Part shown: positions 1 to 7,150 of the stretch, one piece after another
Numbering within the stretch: the first letter of the stretch is position 1
How the letters are laid out: each line of letters opens with the position of its first letter
Assembly (NCBI RefSeq): GCF_024138395.1
Contig: NZ_JAMYDU010000028.1
Span: 1 to 56,390 of the forward strand
Direction of reading: 5' to 3'
Origin: Pseudomonas mandelii
GTDB lineage: Bacteria; Pseudomonadota; Gammaproteobacteria; Pseudomonadales; Pseudomonadaceae
DNA length: 56,390 nucleotides
Position numbers and translations under genes: made by a program
Notes under the pieces: model-generated
Databases searched by the model: none
Told to the model about the DNA's origin: nothing
What the model saw: only the letters and a program-made list of their open reading frames with translations

Positions 1-20
1 AGGCGCGCCGGCGAAGGCGT

Positions 21-97
21 TCTTAAGGACGCCTTCGCCGGCAAGCCTGGCTCCTACAGAAAAGCGGCTTACTCGCTTAACTGACTGGCATTAGGGC
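21..97. repeat. 77-bp inverted repeat, left copy
   Basis: This stretch is the exact reverse complement of the last 77 bases of the window (56314-56390). It contains a REP-like palindromic core (GCCGGCGAAGGCG and its complement) plus a unique-looking tail that runs into the 3' end of the neighbouring membrane-protein gene, whose stop codon (77-79) and last codons lie inside the repeat. Related but diverged pieces occur near 16989-17180, so it belongs to a dispersed family. The far copy may continue beyond the window. Confidence 0.9.
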
Positions 98-454
98 AGC
101 GCCCGGCGCTTTCAGCGCGCGCCAGGTCCACAGGGCGCTGCACAGGTCCGGCAGGGCCAGCAGCAACAGCACCGGCGGCACCAACCCGGCCGCGACGAAG
201 GCGACGAAAAACACTGGCACCGACAGGCGGATCGCCACGGTCAGGACCATGAATTCGCGCTGCTCGGTGTAGCCGGCCCAGACGTAATAAAACCCCAGGT
301 ACAGCGCCAGCTGACCCATGACCCGGATCCACACCTCATCGGTCAGGGCAAATCCGAACAACGGCAGCAGCAGATTGGGTACCAGCACCAGCGCGGCCCC
401 CAGCAGCAACATGTACAGGCCAAACAGAAATACGCTCTTGCCCGGATGACTCAT
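77..454 (-). CDS. Small four-helix integral membrane protein
   Basis: The 125-residue product is almost entirely hydrophobic, with about four predicted membrane spans (near residues 7-27, 30-55, 66-88 and 90-110) and no recognisable catalytic motif. Its ATG overlaps the TGA of the upstream monooxygenase gene in an ATGA arrangement, so the two are probably translationally coupled and it is the last gene of the minus-strand cluster operon. Its stop codon falls inside the 77-bp inverted repeat. I do not recognise a family with confidence; a role as membrane partner of the monooxygenase, or in product export or tolerance, is only inference. Confidence 0.7.
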   Translation of the reverse strand: MSHPGKSVFLFGLYMLLLGAALVLVPNLLLPLFGFALTDEVWIRVMGQLALYLGFYYVWAGYTEQREFMVLTVAIRLSVPVFFVAFVAAGLVPPVLLLLALPDLCSALWTWRALKAPGAALMPVS

Positions 455-1965
455 GGCTTCACTCCTTGTGGTTGCGAGGTCAGGCGATAGGCCTCGACAT
501 CGAAATGCCGGGTCTGCTGGCGGAACTGCCAGCTGAACCCCGGCCAGAGAGCGACGTTGCGCCCGCTTTGGGGGTCCATGTACCAGCTCTTGCAGTGGCC
601 GACGCTCCAGACCGCGCCACGCAGTTTATGGCTCAGGCGCTGGTTGAACCGCGCTTGGGCCTGGGGCTCGACGTCGAGGCTGGTTACCCCCGGACGATGC
701 AGAGTCCGCAGCGCGCCGAGGATGTAGGCGATCTGCGATTCGATCATGTAGACGATGGAGTTATGGCCCAGTCCGGTATTGGGGCCCATCAGCAAAAACA
801 GGTTGGGAAAGCCGCTGACCGTGGTGCCCTTGTAGGCTTCGCTGCCCTGCTGCCAGGTATCGACTATATCCGCGCCACCGCGACCGTGGATCATTCCCGG
901 CGGGAACGGCGTGCGCGCCTTGAAGCCTGTACCGAAGATCAGTGCATCCAGCAAATGATGCTGACCATCGACGGTGATCACGCCCTCGGCGGTGACCTCG
1001 CGAATGCCGCTGGTGACCAGCCGGGTGTTGGCCTGGGCCAGGGCCACAAAGTAGTCGTTGGACAGCAGGATGCGCTTGCAGCCGATGGCGTAGTCCGGGG
1101 TCAGACGCCGACGCAGCTCCGGGTCCTTGACCTGGCGCCGCAGTAGATTGAGCGCCAGCCATTTGTGCAGGGTCATCAGCCGCGGGTTGAACACGAAACC
1201 GAACACCCGGGTTTCGTGGGCGGTGTAGATCAGCCCGCGTAACAGCCGCTGCACGGCGGGAAAACGCCGCAACAAGCGCTGGGCGCGGGAGGAGAATGCC
1301 CGGTCGGGCTTGGGGATGATCCACGGCGGCGTGCGCTGGAATACTGCGAGACTGGCCACCCGTGGCTGGATCTGCGGCACGAACTGGATCGCCGAGGCAC
1401 CAGTGCCGATGACCCCGACCCGCTTGCCGGCCAAGGCGTAGTCATGGTCCCAGCGCTGGGAATGAAAAACCCGCCCCTGGAAGCGCTCGAGTCCCGGCAG
1501 CCGGGGATAATCCGGGGTCGACAGGGCTCCGGTGCCGGCCACCACCACCTGGGCATGACGCACCTCGCCATGGGCGTCCGTCACCTGCCACAGGGCGCGC
1601 TCTTCCAGCCAGCGCAGGCCGGTGACGGCGCTGTTGAAGCAGCAGTGCTCAAGTACCTGGTACTTGCGCGCGCAATGGTTGAGGTAGTCGCGAATCTCCG
1701 GCTGCGGCGAAAAACGCCGCGACCAGTCAGGGTTGGGCTCGAAGGAAAACGAATACAGGTGCGATGGGATATCGCAGGCGCAACCGGGGTACTGATTGAC
1801 CCACCAGGTGCCGCCCACGCCAGCCTCCTGTTCGAGGATCACGAAGTTCTGCTCGCCGCGCTGGCGCAGGTTGATCGCCATGCCGATGCCGGAGAACCCG
1901 GCGCCGATGATCAATACCCGATAGACCCGCGCCGGATCGGCCTGCTCCTGAAGTAGCGCACTCAT
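451..1965 (-). CDS. Flavin-dependent monooxygenase, Baeyer-Villiger type
   Basis: The 504-residue protein has an N-terminal FAD-binding GAGFSG (residues 21-26), the Baeyer-Villiger fingerprint FxGxxxHxxxWD (F162, G164, H168, W172, D173) and a second nucleotide-binding GTGASA (187-192) for NADPH. Class B flavoprotein monooxygenases of this type insert oxygen into ketones or oxidise amine nitrogen or sulfur. The ATG at 1965 is preferred over an upstream in-frame start because AGGAG lies just before it and the flavin motif follows at the normal distance. It is followed by the coupled membrane protein and preceded by the HIT gene. As a late gene in a cluster that may make a fatty amine, N-oxidation or oxidation of the chain is plausible; the substrate is unknown. 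Confidence 0.88.
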   Translation of the reverse strand: MSALLQEQADPARVYRVLIIGAGFSGIGMAINLRQRGEQNFVILEQEAGVGGTWWVNQYPGCACDIPSHLYSFSFEPNPDWSRRFSPQPEIRDYLNHCARKYQVLEHCCFNSAVTGLRWLEERALWQVTDAHGEVRHAQVVVAGTGALSTPDYPRLPGLERFQGRVFHSQRWDHDYALAGKRVGVIGTGASAIQFVPQIQPRVASLAVFQRTPPWIIPKPDRAFSSRAQRLLRRFPAVQRLLRGLIYTAHETRVFGFVFNPRLMTLHKWLALNLLRRQVKDPELRRRLTPDYAIGCKRILLSNDYFVALAQANTRLVTSGIREVTAEGVITVDGQHHLLDALIFGTGFKARTPFPPGMIHGRGGADIVDTWQQGSEAYKGTTVSGFPNLFLLMGPNTGLGHNSIVYMIESQIAYILGALRTLHRPGVTSLDVEPQAQARFNQRLSHKLRGAVWSVGHCKSWYMDPQSGRNVALWPGFSWQFRQQTRHFDVEAYRLTSQPQGVKP

Positions 1966-2062
1966 GTTCCTGACTCCTGACGGCAAAAACGCCGGGCGCG
2001 ACCGTTCGCGGCGCATGCGCGGCTGTTTATTTTAAACTTCTGTGAATCGCCGGCCCTGGCGG

Positions 2063-2560
2063 CTAGACCACCTCGGAGTGCTGCCCGGCAACTCGCTGGG
2101 CGAGCCTGTCCAGCGTTTGCGGGTCGAGTTCGGCGGCGATCAGCAATGCCTGGCGACGCAGGGTTTCCAGAGGGGTACGGCGGCCGAACACGCCGGTGAA
2201 ATGCATGAACATGCGCATCCCGAAGCCCAGCGCGTCGCCCCGCCGCCGTGGCACCAGATGCAAATGGGCGTGGGGAATGTGCTGGTTGGTGGCCTTGCCG
2301 TCGTTGACGATCAGGTGTGTGCCCTCCACCCCGAAACCGGCGCGGCGCTGGGCCGCCAGCAAGGTGTCGAACACTTGGTACAGGTGCTGTCGGATCGACG
2401 TGGGCAACTGCTCGAGCTTTTCCACATGGGCCTGCGGGATCAGCAGCACATGGCCCTGCCCCAGCGGGTGTACATCCATAAACGCCGTGCAGTACTCGTC
2501 GCGATAGACAAGGGCGCTGGGCAAGGCGTCGGCTGCGATCTGGCAGAAAATACAGGTCAT
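2063..2560 (-). CDS. HIT family nucleotide hydrolase/transferase
   Basis: The 165-residue protein begins with the CxxC pair of many HIT proteins (C3, C6) and carries the histidine triad in HAHLHLV, which binds the alpha-phosphate of nucleotides. Family members cleave AMP from amines, lysine or acyl groups (HINT-type aminoacyl- and acyl-adenylate hydrolases) or hydrolyse dinucleoside polyphosphates. The C-terminal 50 residues extend past the core HIT fold. It lies between a desaturase and the monooxygenase on the same strand. Because the cluster contains an acyl-AMP-forming ligase, a role in clearing stray acyl-adenylates is an attractive but unproven idea. Confidence 0.85.
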   Translation of the reverse strand: MTCIFCQIAADALPSALVYRDEYCTAFMDVHPLGQGHVLLIPQAHVEKLEQLPTSIRQHLYQVFDTLLAAQRRAGFGVEGTHLIVNDGKATNQHIPHAHLHLVPRRRGDALGFGMRMFMHFTGVFGRRTPLETLRRQALLIAAELDPQTLDRLAQRVAGQHSEVV

Positions 2561-2608
2561 CCGTGAATCCTCGGTAGGTGACGGGCCGTCGGGCGCAGTA
2601 AATGTAGC

Positions 2609-3565
2609 TCACGTCGCCCGCCGAGGTTCGGCGCAAGTTGTTACTGGACGACGCGCGAACATCCGCGCCAGCAACCAGCGATCACGCAGGTAAGGCTTGT
2701 TGGTCAGCAATGCCGCCAGCCGGGGCAGATTGACGAAAGGCACACTGGGGTAGACGTGATGTTCGACGTGGTAGTTGATATTGGCCCACAACAGGCCGAT
2801 CAGTCGGTCGGTGACGGTCACCGTATTTTTCGCCAGGTCCAGACGCTGTGGATCGTCGACCTCCAGGATCGCCATGGGAAAGTGTTCGTAACCCCGGGAG
2901 ATCGGGTTGATCACCAGCGCCAGCACCAGCAGCGGCGCAATGAACGTCAGCACGAACTGCAATAGCAGCCCCTCGCTGTAGCACCAGACACCGATCGCTG
3001 CCATCGACAGCAGGTTGAACGCCAGCTCGCGCAGTACCCGGTTGCGCACCGCCTTGCCATAGCGCACCAGGGAAAAGTAGATGAAGCGCGGCACGAACAC
3101 GGCGATGCGCAGGAACATCCACTTCACCCCGCCGGTGTAGTTCCAATCGTCGGGGTCTTTCTGCGGATCGCCCAGATAGCGGTGATGATATTTGTGGCAC
3201 TCGGTGAAGGAAGAAAACGGGAATACGATAAACCAGGCCATGAAGCGCCCGACCCACAGGTTCAGCACCGCCGAACGAAAACCGCTGGCATGCCCGCAGT
3301 CGTGTTGCAGCACGGTAAAGGCATGCAACTGGTTGCCCAGCACCAGCACTGCCAGCGCATGACCCCAGGGTTTGTCGCCGAGCAGGATATACAGCGCCGC
3401 CGCACACCAGACCAGCACATGCAGCAGCGACCAGAGCGCGAACTTCAGCGGCTGCGGCTGCATCAGTGCCTGCAACTGGGCCTGGCACTCGCGGTCGACG
3501 CGCAGTTCGGAGCGCTTGGCCAGCCGCAGTTCATCGTCAGCGGCGTGAGTGGTTGAATGACTCAT
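2609..3565 (-). CDS. Membrane fatty acid desaturase (desaturase 1)
   Basis: The 318-residue membrane protein has the three histidine boxes of diiron FA_desaturase proteins: HDCGH (H88, H92), HKYHH (H124, H127, H128) and HVEHH (H266, H269, H270). Hydrophobic spans lie near 45-80, 105-120 and 185-220. Such enzymes use O2 and electrons from a ferredoxin or cytochrome b5-type donor to add double or triple bonds or hydroxyls to acyl chains at the inner membrane. The ATG at 3565 follows AGGAAGG; a longer in-frame extension upstream runs into the reductase gene and is rejected. The reductase gene lies immediately upstream, so that protein is the likely electron donor. Substrate position is not predictable from sequence. 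Confidence 0.92.
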   Translation of the reverse strand: MSHSTTHAADDELRLAKRSELRVDRECQAQLQALMQPQPLKFALWSLLHVLVWCAAALYILLGDKPWGHALAVLVLGNQLHAFTVLQHDCGHASGFRSAVLNLWVGRFMAWFIVFPFSSFTECHKYHHRYLGDPQKDPDDWNYTGGVKWMFLRIAVFVPRFIYFSLVRYGKAVRNRVLRELAFNLLSMAAIGVWCYSEGLLLQFVLTFIAPLLVLALVINPISRGYEHFPMAILEVDDPQRLDLAKNTVTVTDRLIGLLWANINYHVEHHVYPSVPFVNLPRLAALLTNKPYLRDRWLLARMFARRPVTTCAEPRRAT

Positions 3566-3591
3566 GAATTGACCTTCCTCTGTCTGTATCG

Positions 3592-4623
3592 CTAATCGAC
3601 TTGCAGGCACACGTCGTCCGTCATGGGATAACCCACGCACAACAGTGCCTGGCCCCGGCTGAGTTCGTCCGCCGACAGTCCATGGTCCTCGCGCATACGC
3701 ACCTCGCCGGTCAGGCGGGTGCAAACGCAAGCGGTGCAGAAGCCGCTGCGGCAGGAGAATGGCGGTTGCACCCCGCTGGCCAGGGCGGCGTCGAGCAGGG
3801 TCTGGCCCGGGGCCACGGTGAAGTTGAAGGCCTGGCCCTGCATCAGCAGCTCCACACGCTTTGGCGTATTGCCGGCGAGCGCCGGCGCCTTGGCCGGGGT
3901 GAAGCGTTCCTGATGCACGGTTTCCGGGGCGATGCCCAGAGCCTCCAGGGCGGCGGTGACCTCGTCCATCATGCCGCTGGGACCACAGCTGTAGTACTCG
4001 CGGTTCTGGCTGCCAGACAATGAACCGAGAATCGACATCACCCGCTCACGGGTCAGGCGCCCTTCATAGGCCCCCGGTGTGTCCGGCCGCGACAGCACAT
4101 GAATCAGTTGCAAGCGCTCGCCGAAGGTGCGCTGCAGCTCATCGAGCTTGTCGCGGAAAATCACCGAATCCTGATTGCGGTTGCCATAGATCAGCGATAC
4201 CCGCGAGTCCGGCTCGAAGTGCAGGGCCGATTTGAGGATGGAAAATATCGGCGTGATCCCGCTGCCCGCCGCCAGCAGCACCAGGTGCCGGCCCCTGCCC
4301 GGTTGCGGGGCGAAGGTGAAGCGGCCATGGGTACCGAGGGTCTGCACTGCATCGCCGGCGCTCAACTCCTGCACCAGGCGATTGGAAACCTTGCCGCCGG
4401 CCACCCGCTTGACGGTGATCGACAGGGTCTTGTCCAGTCCCGGCGTGCTGCTGATGGAATAGGCCCGGCAGCCCTTGGCGCCGTCGATATCAACCTCCAG
4501 GGTCAGGTACTGGCCGGCGCTGTAGCGGACTTTGCGCAGCATCGGCTGCTTGAGATGGATAGTCACCGCGTCGTCGGTTTCCCGTTCGATAGCGGCGACT
4601 TTCAAGGTCAGGGGTCTGTTCAT
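3592..4623 (-). CDS. Ferredoxin-NAD(P)H reductase with C-terminal 2Fe-2S domain
   Basis: The 343-residue protein has the order FAD domain (RAYSISST, residues 53-60), NAD(P) domain (GSGITPI, 120-126) and a plant-type 2Fe-2S domain (C291, C296, C299, C329). This matches electron-transfer partners of membrane diiron desaturases and hydroxylases and carries electrons from NAD(P)H to the diiron centre. Its ATG overlaps the TGA of the upstream desaturase (4620-4623), which indicates coupled translation, and another desaturase follows 26 bp downstream. It is the only obvious redox partner in the cluster and may serve all three desaturases. Confidence 0.93.
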   Translation of the reverse strand: MNRPLTLKVAAIERETDDAVTIHLKQPMLRKVRYSAGQYLTLEVDIDGAKGCRAYSISSTPGLDKTLSITVKRVAGGKVSNRLVQELSAGDAVQTLGTHGRFTFAPQPGRGRHLVLLAAGSGITPIFSILKSALHFEPDSRVSLIYGNRNQDSVIFRDKLDELQRTFGERLQLIHVLSRPDTPGAYEGRLTRERVMSILGSLSGSQNREYYSCGPSGMMDEVTAALEALGIAPETVHQERFTPAKAPALAGNTPKRVELLMQGQAFNFTVAPGQTLLDAALASGVQPPFSCRSGFCTACVCTRLTGEVRMREDHGLSADELSRGQALLCVGYPMTDDVCLQVD

Positions 4624-5924
4624 GGCTGGCCCAGGACGCTACGCGCCGGTTGTGGTTGGTGGGCTTGGCGCGGCTTGGCGAGACGCTGCCGATGCGCATC
4701 TTCATGGGCCGCGATGGGCGCCGGCAGCACTCGCCGCCGCAGCAGTTGGACCTTCTGCGCGTGGCTCAACGGCTCCCACCAGTCCAGCTTGTGCGCCAGG
4801 GTGTCGAAGCGGCGCAGCATCAGCAGCACGAACAAGTCGAACACGCTGAGGTCGCGAAACACCATGGACCCCGCGGCCGCCAGTTCCGGCTTGAGGCGCT
4901 CGAACAGTTCGGGGCTTTCGGACCAGTGCCCGACCGCCCAGTGATGGTGGCAGGCGTGATAACCCTCGTTGAGGATATTCACCGGTTTTTCCAGCAGAGT
5001 GACGGTGTTGTACATCCAGTCCTTCGGGTCTTCCTGGCCGCCGTAGAACGCGTGCTGGCTCCAATGGATGACCCCCATCATGAAGTTGCTCGCGCACCAG
5101 GGCACCAGCATGTAGAGCACGGCGATCGGCAGGCTGTAGAGCGCCAGCGCGACGAGCAGCGCAAGATGCACCAGATTGCCCAGCACCATGGCCCGGGCCT
5201 GGCTGCGCTTGTGCTTGCTCTTGAAGTAGAGCCAGGGCGAAACCATGAACTGCTGGTACATCACCTCACGCACCATATACACCGCGAAATCCCAGGCACT
5301 GGCATGGTCGTAGCGCGCCGTGGCGTAGACATCCAGCGGCCCGGCGTTCTCCCGATGATGCTGTTGCAGGTGCGCCGCCGCGTGGGGAATCAGCCCCATG
5401 GGGATGGCGAAAAACATATACAGGAAGGAGTTGCCGACCCATCGATCGAGCAGGCTCGAACGCTTGAAGATGCCGCCAGGCACATGACCTTCCTGATGCA
5501 TGGCGCTGAAGGAGCGGACAAACCCGCGAATATTCGGTCCGTAGACGCAGGCATAGAACGACAGCACCAGCGGCCAGGAAATTTCCTTGAGCCACAGTTG
5601 GGCGATAAACACCGGCCCGGCGGTCAGGCCCAGGCTGATGGCGGCGGCCAGGATCGGCTCGTCCCGGGGATCCTTTAGCAGCCTGTTGGCCAGCGGCTGC
5701 AACAGTCGGTGATAGCTCGCCACCAGCCAGCCACCCAGCGCCGTCATCCCCGGCAGTCGCGCCAACAGCCAGCGCCCGGCCTGCAAGGTACACGACAGGG
5801 CCAGAATCAAGGCGATGGCCGCGGTGTTGAACACCAGCAGCAGACTGAACAGCGGAACGGCCAGGCAGTGAAACCCGCGACCGACATTGGCCGGTCGTGG
5901 CGGATAAAGAAAATCGCTACTCAT
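4620..5924 (-). CDS. Membrane fatty acid desaturase (desaturase 2)
   Basis: The 434-residue protein is longer than its two cluster relatives. It has several histidine clusters typical of diiron desaturases or hydroxylases: HQEGH (143-147), HAAAH followed by HH (181-190), HWSQH (287-291) and a terminal HACHHH (323-328). Several hydrophobic spans surround them. The extra C-terminal segment (about residues 330-434) is charged and looks cytoplasmic. The ATG has GGAG about 9 bases upstream. It is the first gene after a 61-bp gap downstream of the acyl-CoA dehydrogenase and is translationally coupled to the reductase. Whether it desaturates, acetylenates or hydroxylates is unknown. Confidence 0.9.
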   Translation of the reverse strand: MSSDFLYPPRPANVGRGFHCLAVPLFSLLLVFNTAAIALILALSCTLQAGRWLLARLPGMTALGGWLVASYHRLLQPLANRLLKDPRDEPILAAAISLGLTAGPVFIAQLWLKEISWPLVLSFYACVYGPNIRGFVRSFSAMHQEGHVPGGIFKRSSLLDRWVGNSFLYMFFAIPMGLIPHAAAHLQQHHRENAGPLDVYATARYDHASAWDFAVYMVREVMYQQFMVSPWLYFKSKHKRSQARAMVLGNLVHLALLVALALYSLPIAVLYMLVPWCASNFMMGVIHWSQHAFYGGQEDPKDWMYNTVTLLEKPVNILNEGYHACHHHWAVGHWSESPELFERLKPELAAAGSMVFRDLSVFDLFVLLMLRRFDTLAHKLDWWEPLSHAQKVQLLRRRVLPAPIAAHEDAHRQRLAKPRQAHQPQPARSVLGQP

Positions 5925-5985
5925 GCTTCTACTCCATTAGGCATGTTGCCGCGGCCGGAAGTGGTGCCCAGCGGTATCAGGCAAG

Positions 5986-7122
5986 TCAGGCGCTGTATGA
6001 CTCGCGCAGGAACTGCGCCAACAGCGGCGTGGCGGCAGTACGGGAGATTGGGTGGAAGCAGATCGCCCGGGACGCCGCCAGCAGATAGGCCACTTCGTCG
6101 GAGGCGATAAAGGCCATGCCACCCAACAGCTCGACGCTGAGGTTGGTCGAGCGCTCTATCGCCGCCTGCACCAGGAACCGTGTGCACAGCGCCTTGTTGT
6201 AGGTGTTCATCGGTGCTTCCCGTTGCGCCTGCAACTCGCCGGCGGTGCCCAACAGCGCTTGATTGACGCCCTCCAGTTCAATGCACAACCGGGCCAGTTG
6301 CGCCGGGTCGGCGAAGGGTTTTTGCAGCAGCTTGTCGACCAGCGCCGAGGCCACGCCCAAGTAACTGCCGCCGACCATCAGCTGGAACCAGCTCAAACCA
6401 TTGAGCGAGGTTTCCATGGCGGTGGCGGCCACCTCTTCACTGTCTGCGCCATCGGCCAGGAGCATGCGCTCGCTGGGGACGAACACGCCGTTGAACACCA
6501 GCGCATTGCTGTCGGCGGCACGCAATACCGTGGCCTTCCAGAAGGGTTCACGGGTGACGTCGCTGCCATCGGCGAAGACCACGGCAAACCCCTGGCTGAC
6601 GCTGCCGTTGGCCTGTTCACAGGCGACACCGACCACGATTACATCCATATGGTGGCTCATGGTGCAGGGCTTCTTGCTGCCGTCGAGGATAAAGCCGCCG
6701 TCCACCGGCCGCGCCTTGACGCTGGCGTTGAAGATCTCGGAGCCGGGCTTGCCTTCGGCAAAGGCCGAGGCGATCAGCAGTTGGTTCTGGGTGATGCCCC
6801 ACAGCAGTTCTTCCGCCGCCGGAATCAACCCGCCCAGCTGCACGATGGTGGCGATGGTGTGGTGGTGCATCGTCATCATCACCGCCAGAGACGGGCACAG
6901 CGAACCGATGGCCCTTAGGATCTCCACGGTTTCCTGCGGCGAAGCGCCGAGGCCGCCGTAGGTTTCGGGGATGATCAGGCCGGCGGCGCGGTAGTCGCGA
7001 AACAGCGCGCACAGGTCAGCCGGTTCGGCCTGCTCCAGGGCCATCAGACCGCGATCCTGAAGGGTGGCGAGCAGGCCCGGCAGGTACTTCTCGGTAGCGT
7101 TGCGGGCGTTGTGCATCGACAT
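5986..7122 (-). CDS. Acyl-CoA dehydrogenase family flavoprotein
   Basis: The 378-residue protein has the three-part acyl-CoA dehydrogenase layout: an N-terminal helical domain with the typical PETYGGLGAS stretch, a central beta domain with ASAFAEGKPGS, and a C-terminal helical bundle. These FAD enzymes introduce a double bond next to an acyl thioester, and relatives in secondary metabolism act on ACP-bound substrates. A good AGGAG precedes the ATG. It lies directly after the aminotransferase/reductase fusion gene (28 bp). In tambjamine biosynthesis a dehydrogenase of this family (TamP) introduces the alkyl-chain double bond before reductive amination, which fits this position; I could not assign a catalytic base with certainty. 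Confidence 0.9.
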   Translation of the reverse strand: MSMHNARNATEKYLPGLLATLQDRGLMALEQAEPADLCALFRDYRAAGLIIPETYGGLGASPQETVEILRAIGSLCPSLAVMMTMHHHTIATIVQLGGLIPAAEELLWGITQNQLLIASAFAEGKPGSEIFNASVKARPVDGGFILDGSKKPCTMSHHMDVIVVGVACEQANGSVSQGFAVVFADGSDVTREPFWKATVLRAADSNALVFNGVFVPSERMLLADGADSEEVAATAMETSLNGLSWFQLMVGGSYLGVASALVDKLLQKPFADPAQLARLCIELEGVNQALLGTAGELQAQREAPMNTYNKALCTRFLVQAAIERSTNLSVELLGGMAFIASDEVAYLLAASRAICFHPISRTAATPLLAQFLRESYSA

Positions 7123-7150
7123 GATGTGGACTCCTTTCTCGTGATTAGGG

